Below, in pieces: positions 27,362 to 36,700 of a stretch of DNA of 57,028 nucleotides; the first letter of the stretch is position 1, and each line of letters opens with the position of its first letter. The position numbers and the translations under genes are program-made. Origin of the DNA: Globomyces pollinis-pini. Its lineage: Eukaryota; Chytridiomycota; Chytridiomycetes; Rhizophydiales; Globomycetaceae. The stretch is taken from contig MU621190.1 of assembly GCA_025399215.1 (NCBI GenBank), positions 1-57,028 of the forward strand, in the 5' to 3' direction. The notes beneath the pieces were generated by a model that was not told the origin of the DNA, ran no database searches, and saw nothing but the letters and a program-made list of their open reading frames with translations.

Positions 27362-29495
27362 TTAGTCTTTCACTAACATTGAACTGGCAGTGTTTAGGAC
27401 TTTGGCAGATACATCGTTACCAATATTGACAACATTTTCAGTGATCTGTCCAAATTGATCCCATGCATGCTTCAGTATTTTACTGTAATTCACTTTCTCA
27501 ACATTTCTGTGCTTGGTGCCAGTTTCAATTTCATCCACATTTTGCACAAGAACATGCTCAAGAGTCTTTTCGATAGACTTTATCATATCATCACTAATCT
27601 GTGCAGCGGTGTGAATTGGCTTTTCAACGTAGGATATCATCTCTTTGAATAAATCGAAGATGTCTGGATTATCCATCAATGAATCCATGATGGTCTCCGA
27701 TTTATCAGTGTTTTCTTCAGTCTCTGCAGAATCTGCAACCATAATTGATTTGATCAATTGAGAATAAAATGACTGTGAGTAAGGTTCAGAAAAGTCATCA
27801 ACGTTTGATTTGGCATTGATCTTGCTTTTCAATGTTGCTGATGATTCGCTTAATTTAGTATCTGGGAAATCCATCTTTTTTGAGTCCTCGAGTGTATCGG
27901 ATACCATAACTTCATTGAATATCTTCATCATCGCTTCATTCAAAAATGTATCTATATTTCGCACTGGATCTTGTGAATCAACGGTATTTAAGTTGCTCTT
28001 GACATGAATATTGTCATTTTCTTCTCTCACAAAAGTTGCTTCATGTTTCTTTAGACTTCCAGTATCTTTTTGCATTGGTTCGTCGAAACCAGTTTGACTG
28101 CCTTCAAATTGGTGTTTTTGATGTTCCAACATCACAGATAGAATCTCTTCTTTGATTTCGTTCATTTCTGGGTCAGGAAGATCTTTTATGCTATGATAGG
28201 CTAAAATTAAGGATCCAAGTCGTTCCTTTAGTGAATCTTCATATGTAACTGGAAAAGGACCAATATTAAAATCAGTTGAATGGGCACAACTTTTAAAATT
28301 ATCCAAGCCATCCGGAGTATCTGATATGACAGGCAATGCTACTGTAACATTTCCAAGAACTTCATTTAACTGCTTGTCCACCTTTGTTTGCTGTTGTTTT
28401 TCAGTACTTCTCGGAGTTGCTTGTTGTTCATTCGATTCACTCATGTCCATCTCTTTTGGAAGCAGTACGTCAACAAAGGTATCAAAAATGGAAGATTTCC
28501 TGATTTCTTCTGTGTCCGTAGTTGATTCTACTGGCATGAAATACGACATCCAGCTTTTTTGGTCAATTGGGTCCTGTAATTGGATATCGTCTGAACTATC
28601 CTCCATAATCACTGAAGTGATAGTCTCAACCATAGGCATTCTATTGGCGTTGTCGATTTTGGTTGGTTCTGATTGTTCGGTTGACACAACAATCGTTTGT
28701 AAAATTTCATTGGAAACCCAAAATGAGTAACCCAAAAAAGTATTGAATACTGATTTTACTGTTTCCAACACTTTCAAAGATTCATGAGTGGCTGGGGGAA
28801 TGGTGTTCAATAAGCTTTCTTGTGTATTATCTGTTTGCATTGTTTCCTCCTTCACAGTATCGGATTGTACCAAGAAATTCCAAATAGAATATTCTTTAGT
28901 ATCTTTCAAACGCGATTCGGAAGAACGATCGTGAATAGACTCGGTTTGAGGTTGTTTCGCATTCATTTCGGATTGAGATTCTATGGTGTTTGATTTAATG
29001 TTCTTTGCTTTCATATCATCAGTTTTTAATGGTGAGTTCGTATCAATGTTTCCGTTTGATTTCGTATCGGACTTTGCACTTGATTTCGTATCCATTTTTT
29101 CGTTTGATTTCGTATCAGACTTTTCAATTGATTTCTTTTCCATATCTGATGGAAATAAAGAACTCCAGAATGAAGATTCTTCAATAACAGATTCTTTTAA
29201 TTTCAAATGTTCATGAATCTCCAACACTGATTCCTTCGCGTTTGATTCCACTTCCATCACACTCGATGGAAATAAAGATTTCCAAAACCCAATATCATCA
29301 ACATTATCCTTTACATGAGGTTTTTCTGAACCAACATGTACATTTTCATTGGAATTTTTTTTAATTTGATTTGAACCTGCTAATAAATAGTATGTAGCTG
29401 ATAGTTAGTATAGAATGGTTACTAGAAAACATGATCATCAAAGCACCAACATCTACAATAAATTGAACGTAATTGATATGAGAATGAATCTTCAT
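27362..29495 (-). CDS. Putative secreted or membrane-anchored protein with repeated FWxSLFPS motifs
   Basis: Not recognised. The ATG at 29495 opens a short first exon ending in a hydrophobic stretch (YVQFIVDVGALMIMFSS) that resembles a signal peptide or anchor. A 45-nt intron follows, and then a single exon of about 660 highly acidic, Ser/Thr-rich residues. A short motif recurs near the N-terminus: IGFWKSLFPS, SSFWSSLFPS and the weaker YSIWNFLVQS and YSFWVSNEI. Between them is a degenerate KSDTKSN(E/G)K repeat (near 29120-29050). The C-terminus is amphipathic (DQFGQITENVVNIGNDVSAK). It may be lineage-specific. Secretion is inferred only from the N-terminus. Confidence 0.65.
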
Positions 29496-29689
29496 TTTTC
29501 AAAGAATAAACAATGACATGGAGAATTCAATTTTTTTTTTAATCAACAATCGATTTCATTTGATTTCATATTACAATTCATTTCCTTACTATCATTTTAT
29601 GATGTGGTGAGTAATGGTTGTAATAATACTAAAACGTTCAAAATTTTGTCTCATATTTTTTTTTTTAAATTCACAAACTTTTTTAAAAA

Positions 29690-31204
29690 ATGGTTAAAAG
29701 AATAATAGAAGGAGACCATGAAAAAAGAAAGTTAAAGGCAGAGAATGATGAACAAGGTATGGGTGAGTTTGAAGATATGTGGAATGACGATGATATGGAT
29801 GAAGGTGAAGTAGTCATTGCAAATGATGAAGATGATGAAGGTTTGAACCATTATCTTTTATATATTAGAAATGGACCAAGAATTACAAGATGATGATGCT
29901 GAAGTACAAGAAGATAATACTGAAGTTTATCTACCAGGTGGTGAAATGGGTGAAGATGAGGAATTGGTTGCGGATCAATCCACTTATGAAATGTTACATT
30001 CTATGAATATGGAATGGCCTTGTTTAAGTTTCGATATCCTTCAAGATAAATTGGGATCTGGACGAATCAATTTCCCCTTGAGTTCGTATATTGTTGCAGG
30101 TTCACAAGCAGATGAATTCAGTAAAAACAAAGTCTATGTCATGAAAATGTCCAGTTTACATAAAACCAAACATGATGAAGATGAGGATGGTTCTGATGAT
30201 GAAGATGATGAGGATGAAGATCCAGTTTTGGAATATAAACTCATTTCACATGAAGGTGGTGTGAATCGTATTAGAGTAAAAATCTTTCCATGTCTTAAAT
30301 TTGGTAGGTCATGCCACATCCTGAAGTTCATATTGTTGCTACAATGGCTGAAACTGGAAAAGTTCATATTTTTGATGTCACCCAACAAGTGGCATCGTTT
30401 GATACACCTGGGTTGATTCCACCTTCAGATCCTAAACCAATCCACACCATTCTTAACCATGGAAACTGCGAAGGGTACGGAATTGACTGGTCTCCAACCC
30501 AGATTGGATCTTTACTCACTGGTGATGGCAAAGGTAGAATATATCATACAAAGAAAACCGAAACTACATTTGTGACTGATAAACAAGCCTTTTCAGGACA
30601 TACATCATCCATTGAAGATATTCAATGGTCACCATCACAAGGTAGTGTATTTGCAACATGTTCAGCCGATCAAACCGTCAAGATTTGGGATTTACGTACC
30701 AAGACCAAACCACAACTATCAGTCCATGCTCACGATACAGATGTCAACGTTATTAGTTGGAACAAGTAACTTACTACATTAACACCTAGAAATGTGGATT
30801 ATTTATTAGCATCCGGTAGTGATTCCGGAGCATTCAGTATATGGGATCTACGTACATGGCCCACAAGCAAAGGCAAAACCCCCGACACCGCCGCCGCATT
30901 CCATTGGCATCGTGGTCCCATCACCTCCATCGACTGGCATCCTATTGAATCATCCGTACTTGCAGTCTCTGGTGCCGATGACCAACTAACCCTCTGGGAC
31001 CTTGCCCTTGAACGAGATGCCGAAGAAGAAGCCATCATGGGCAAAACTTCCGATGGTAATCCTATTGAAGTCCCACCACAATTACTCTTTATCCATCAAG
31101 GTCAAAAACATATCAAGGAAATTCATTGGCATCGTCAAATTCCTGGTGTCATTCTAAGTACTGCCTATGATGGGTTTAATGTTTTTAAAACTATCAATTC
31201 TTGA
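29690..31204 (+). CDS. RRB1: WD40 ribosome-assembly chaperone Rrb1 / GRWD1
   Basis: This is the nuclear chaperone of ribosomal protein L3 in 60S biogenesis. An acidic N-terminus is followed by the H4-binding-like block STYEMLHSMNMEWPCLSFD, a long acidic loop (DEDEDGSDDEDDEDED), and WD repeats with WSPTQIGSLLTGDGKG, WSPSQGSVFATCSADQTVKI, LASGSDSGAFSIWDLR and WHPIESSVLAVSGADDQLTL. Three introns are exact: 29841-29868 (28 nt), 30276-30307 (32 nt) and 30766-30789 (24 nt). Each restores the conserved sequence, for example RV|MPHPEVHIVATM and WNK|NVDYLLASGS. The 3' half is unusually GC-rich at third positions (30860-31090) compared with neighbours, which may reflect codon selection for high expression. 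Confidence 0.94.
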
Positions 31205-31355
31205 ATAAATCTCTACATTTTCACTTTAACTTTGTATTTGATTAAATATCCAAAACATGTATAGGTTAGTACAAGAGATATGCAAATGCACAATGGAAAA
31301 GAGATATTTTTTTTTGTATTTTTATCTTGTAATATATTATGAAAAATCAAGTTGG

Positions 31356-33420
31356 TTATTTGGATTGATCAATACCATCCAATTCGGAAAGATACATGGA
31401 AAATGGTACCTTATTTCTTGATTTCACATCTTCCGTGTCAGGAACAATCAAGGATGATAGACGTTTGGAGATACGGACGGATTCGGTAGTGTTGACGGCA
31501 GGTGTAGGTGCAGGAGTTTCGACAGGGGTTTCGGTGGTGGCTTCAGGGGCTTGAACACATACCATTGGGAAAGCTCCTTGTTTTTGAGTGGCAGGGTCAA
31601 GTCCAAATGCCCAACCGTCATCGAATCGGTGAATGAGGATAATGTGGGAGCCTTCGGTGAGGGAGAGTTCATCTTCTAAGGATGAAACATAAGGGTGGAG
31701 GACTAGAACTTTAATGTTTTCACCTTCAGGGTTGGTATTGTTGATGGTGACAGGTTCAGGGGTAGGAGATGGAAGTGGTGATTGTGGTTTGACAGGGGAT
31801 TGACTTTTGACTTGGGTAATACTAGCTTCTACTTCCATTTCAAGTAAATCATACACGGAATCTAATTGAGTACGTGATTGACGTTGTTGAGGTTCCACAT
31901 CCTCAGTGATAGTTTTTGGAACTTCTAATACTAATTCATCTTTTGCTTTCATGAGAAGTGATGAAGGTCTGATTGGTTCTTCAATTACATCTGTTGTTCT
32001 ACGTTTTGATGAAAGCCGTTTAGAAATTCGATATTCTGCTTTACTTTCACGTTTATCATTGACTTCTTGAACGCATACTTGAGGGAAAGCACCTTTTTGA
32101 CCTGTGACGGCATCCATTCCTAAAGCCCAACCCTGAGAGTTAATATTAAATGAATTACATCATCATAAGTTTTAAGTAAGTAAATTGATGCACCAACAGA
32201 GAATTGTAATTCATCTTCCATGGAACTAACATAAGGATGAATGGTGATCATTTCTTTAGCACCTTCAGGCATTAAAACTTTTTTGATTTGTTTAGTAGGT
32301 TGAGTATTTATAGGAGATTGAGGTGTAATAGGTTTGGTAACCGATAATCTTGGATCCGAGTTTATGTTTTGATCTGAATAATTTGCCAAAGTGTGACCTG
32401 AAGAAGGAGTAGCAGAGAATGATTTTTGATCTTGTTGATTGTAATTGAAAGCAGGATTCATACGTTGAACAGGAGCAGAAGATTGTTGTTTTTGATAATT
32501 TGGAGTTGTTTGAACTGATAATGGTTGATTATATTGATTATTGTTGTAAGGAGATTTTTGAGGAGCAGGATCTTTTTGGTATTGATTTCTATTTGAATTG
32601 TAATCATAATCTGAATTTTTATAAGAAGGCATTTCAACAGATTTTCTGTTTGATTTAGCATTACGTCTTTTAAAGAATAAAAGAGTTCCAATAGCAATGA
32701 TGATGATGATAACGATGACGACTACACCAATGATGATGAGAGTATTTGAACCCGAAGAATTTTCTTTATCCAATAAAGATTTACAACAGACATCATCGAA
32801 ACCGGCACCTAGGACAGTTTTACATTGTTGAATAGCTAATGTTTTTGATTGCCAACCTATGTATTCAGATAAAGGTGATTACCACAATTAGCAGCTTCAA
32901 GAGTTGAACCTTTTACACAAACGTTATTATTTGCTTGAATGTTAGCATCAACGAATTGACAATATTCATTTTCGAATTTATAATTTTGAGCTAATTGAGG
33001 GTCTGTTTGACCTTTTGGACAAGTAGTAGAATTTCTGATGAAAGATTGTAAAGAGAAAGCACCTACTCTACATTGGTCTAAACATAGAAGAGGACCTTTT
33101 GGTAATAGAGGAGGAGGGACAGGACAATTTTTATCGATAGCTTCTTTAACATAAAAGGAGCATTGAATTGATACTTGAAAACGTAAAGAGGAGACACCAT
33201 TTAATACGGTGTTTACATTATTTGAAGCCCCACAACCTTTAGCGAAATTAGCAGCAACATTATCTAAATTAGCTACGGCATCAGTTAAAGAATTGTTAAA
33301 GTCTTGAATTGGTTTAGCAATAGGGTAACCAGCGTATTCTTGACCACATAAAGTGTCTTGAGGTAATTTATTACAAACTTGAGCCATACTAGTTTGTAAT
33401 AATAATATTGCTAGTAACAT
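31356..33420 (-). CDS. Single-pass receptor-like protein with Cys-rich ectodomain and two SH3 domains
   Basis: A signal peptide (MLLAILLLQTSMAQ) leads a secreted domain of about 200 residues with about 13 Cys (CNKLPQDTLCGQEY, KGCGAS, IQCSFYVKE, CLDQCRVGAF, STTCPKGQ, DDVCCKSL). A transmembrane helix (LIIIGVVVIVIIIIIAIGTL) ends in KRRNAK, placing the rest in the cytoplasm. After an Asn/Gln-rich linker come two SH3 domains: ITIHPYVSSMEDELQFSVG with GWALGMDAVTGQKGAFP, and VLVLHPYVSSLEDELSLTEG with GWAFGLDPATQKQGAFPMV. Two 26-nt introns are clear, one inside the first SH3 domain (TYDD|GWALG). ATG 33420 starts the signal peptide. The layout suggests a surface sensor coupled to proline-rich partners; ligand and pathway are unknown. 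Confidence 0.85.
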
Positions 33421-33758
33421 TCTAAAATTGAGAAGCAAAATGAGAAACAAGAAAGAGGCGTTTTAGTAGTTTAACAGGCTCATATGATGAGAAGCCGATG
33501 GTAACACGATTATCATAATTGTAGTTACTGGTACTGGTATTACTAGTAGTAGTTACTAAGTAGTAGTAGTTACTAGTTACTAAGTAGTTAGTTAGTATTT
33601 AATAATTAATAAAAAGAGTGGACTTTATGTAACCCTATTAGTTATTTACTACAACCCCAATGAAATTTATTATTAAAATAACCCTAACCAATAAATAACC
33701 CTAACATCAACTTCAATTACAAACTTACTACTGAATACTAAATTACAACTAAATTAAA
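33421..33758. promoter_or_regulatory. Divergent promoter region with CCCTAA-type and TAGTAGTTAC repeats
   Basis: This 338 bp gap separates the SH3 receptor gene (minus) from the SM gene (plus). It holds degenerate short repeats of ACTAGTAGTAGTTACTAAG type at about 33530-33600. It also holds several AACCCTA motifs (about 33631, 33680-33689 and 33697-33705), resembling the telo-box found in many fungal promoters. No open frame is convincing. The regulatory role is inferred from position and motif recurrence only. Confidence 0.4.
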
Positions 33759-36700
33759 ATGTCAAGTTTTTCATTGGAACAAAAGTTGATTCAATCCATT
33801 AAAAATACTTTAATCACCGCCATAAAAACTTCAAATTTATTCAAATCTTTAATTTGTTGTCAACTATCTTTTAATTTAATTCAAAATTATTTTCATTTAG
33901 CTGATTTATTAGAATTATCCATAAATAGTAATTCATTAAACTAATTTAATATTAGAATGCTTGTTATTAAATGATAAAAGATCAAAAGATTTAAAATCAA
34001 TGGCTATCTATTTAATAGCATCAAATAATCAAAATATAAATACTATCATAAATGATTCAAACAATTCTCTATATCAAGAATGTTTTATCATCACTTTAAA
34101 TCATACTCCCGATCATTTAGCTAATAATTTAAAATCTTCAAAGTATTTATTGGAATTCTAATCTATTTTAGAGTCGCTTCAATCATAAAAGGTTGGATTG
34201 ATAACGCTGAATTCAACTTTAACAGTATTCTTATCATTAATAATATTAGTATTCGATTCAAGATCTTTTCATTTCAATATCAATCATCCTTCAAAATTAT
34301 TATACATAAATCAACCATTACAAGATTTAGATGACCATCTAGATTCTTATGCTGATAAAGTAAGTTTCCTTTCTCTACATATATTCATATTTTTCCTTTT
34401 AAATCATCAGAATCTCTGTAAATCAGACATTCATATCCTTAATTCGTTACAAGTCATCAATCTCTTTTATATTCATATCGTTTCTTGTAATCATCAATTC
34501 CCTAATATCAATATCACCATACTAATGATAAAGATGATGGCTGTATTGACTGTCCTACACCAAACTCCAATAATCAAATATTATGACCCTTTCAGCACTG
34601 GTACCTGTCTAGCCGCAAGGCTAGCTTGGAGATTACAAAAAAAGTTGGACTTGATGGAGTTACCAAAAGTATTACCAAACGATGATAAAAAAAATGTCGA
34701 TTTTATCATCATTGACCGTTCAAGTGATCCTTTCTCCCCTTTAATTCACTCTTACTATTATGAATCTTCAATTCACGATTTACTAAACGTTGATGATTTC
34801 AAAAGAATAGGGTACTCATTATCATTCTCATCTTTTAGTCTTAACCCTGATAATCCAAATGAAAATATCATGACTTTGACTGAAAATGATCAATTTTATG
34901 TATCCTTTTTGGTTCTCACTCGTAGGCTAAATTGAGACATACTCAAGTTCATCAAATTCATGATGAAATATTGAAACTAATTAATGAAAATCCTGCTGCC
35001 AAGGCTTACTTTGACAGTCTCAATTCTCAAATTCCTACGAAACCTAATGGGGATGCTTTGGCTTCCATTTCCGGTTTGATGGATCAGACGCTCTCTATAC
35101 CTGAAGGTCAAAAGGTTTATAATTTTAATATCTCATCATAGGTTTTCTATTTTCATTTTAATAAAAGATTATGGAACATAAACGCTTATCAGATGCTCTG
35201 GCTTCCGCTATTGTAAACAAACAAGTGGCTCTATTTGCTGGTCTTGAACAGGTATATTAATTAAAAACTAAAATTATAGGATATCTCGTTAAATGTAGCT
35301 ACTGATCCACATAAAGAACTCCAAAAACTACTTTTAAATGACAAGATCGAGTAATTTGATTGACTAATAGTAGTGTGGATGATAAACTACGACTGTTTTT
35401 GGTATACTTTATTCGATATTTATTTACAAAACCGGAAATCATTCAAGCTGCACAGGATCAACTAGGACAGGTTGCTGTAGATGGAATGGAAGGTATTCAA
35501 GTATTATTCGGAAAAAAACCAAGGCCACAAAACGAAAATCATCCCGAAGTAATTGAATTTCATGTTGATGATAGTATCGATATACTTACAAAGGTTGGAA
35601 ATCTTTGAATAATATCCCAAAACAAGCATCTGATGAATATGAACCTGTAATTGGCAAAATAATTGAAGATATATTGAAAAATGATGGATCTCCTTTAGTA
35701 GTTCCATTCAAGAAAACAGGATCTACAGATATTGATCGTACATTATCAACCCTACGTGGAAAAGGAGTGGTTATTCCATTTTCACCACAAGGATTTTCAG
35801 CAACTTGGGGTAAACTTGTCCCAGTAGATACTCAAAATATGTCTGGAATTGATTACCTATCCCATGGTCGACGTACGATTTTATTTATCATTGGAGGGAT
35901 GACATTATCGGAAATCCAAGCAGTTCATCAATTATCAACTCAATATGAACGTAGTCTTATTATTGGTAAATACACCTTATTTATCCCCAGGGTCCACTAA
36001 TATCATCAAACCTGTAGAATTTGCCAAAGATCTATGTGAACTTGGACAATTGAAAACCAAAGCTGTAGAACTACCACCCATCCGAACAGTAATACAACAA
36101 GAAAAAATGCGTAAAGCGGAATTAGAAGCCAAACGAATTCGAGAAGAACAAGAACGACTTGAAAATGAACGACGAGCTGAACAACAACGCATCTTGAATG
36201 AACGATTAAAACAAGAAGCCATTGAACAAGAACGACTTGCCAAAGAAGCTGAACGACTTGCACGTGAAACTCGTGTGGATGATTTGTTTCGTGAATTGGA
36301 TGAAGAACCGGATTTTGTATACCAATCTGAGACTGTATTGCAGAATAGAGCTCCACAACCTGTCCTGCCTCCGCGAACGTATCATGCACCTCCACAAACG
36401 GCGCAGGAATTGCAGAACAGGGAAGCGTTGGAGCGACGTGAACGTGAACGGGCTGAAGCGAAACGGTTGCAAGATGAGCGAGAACGTGCTGAAGCTAAAC
36501 GGTTGCAAGATGAACGACAACGTGCTGAAGCTAAACGGTTGCACGATGAGCGAGATCGTGCTGAAGCTAAACGGTTGCAAGATGAACGTGACCGTGCTGA
36601 AGCTAAACGGTTGCAAGATGAGCGTGACCGTGCTGAAGCTAAAAGGCTGCAAGATGAGCGAGAACGTGCTGAAGCAAAACGATTGCAAGAAGAACGACAA

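Noticed and set aside
28326..29216. Open frames on the plus strand at 28326-28730 and 28983-29216 with repeated FDFVSDF
   Set aside because: They are antisense to the acidic repeat protein 27362-29495; the repeats mirror its KSDTKSN units.
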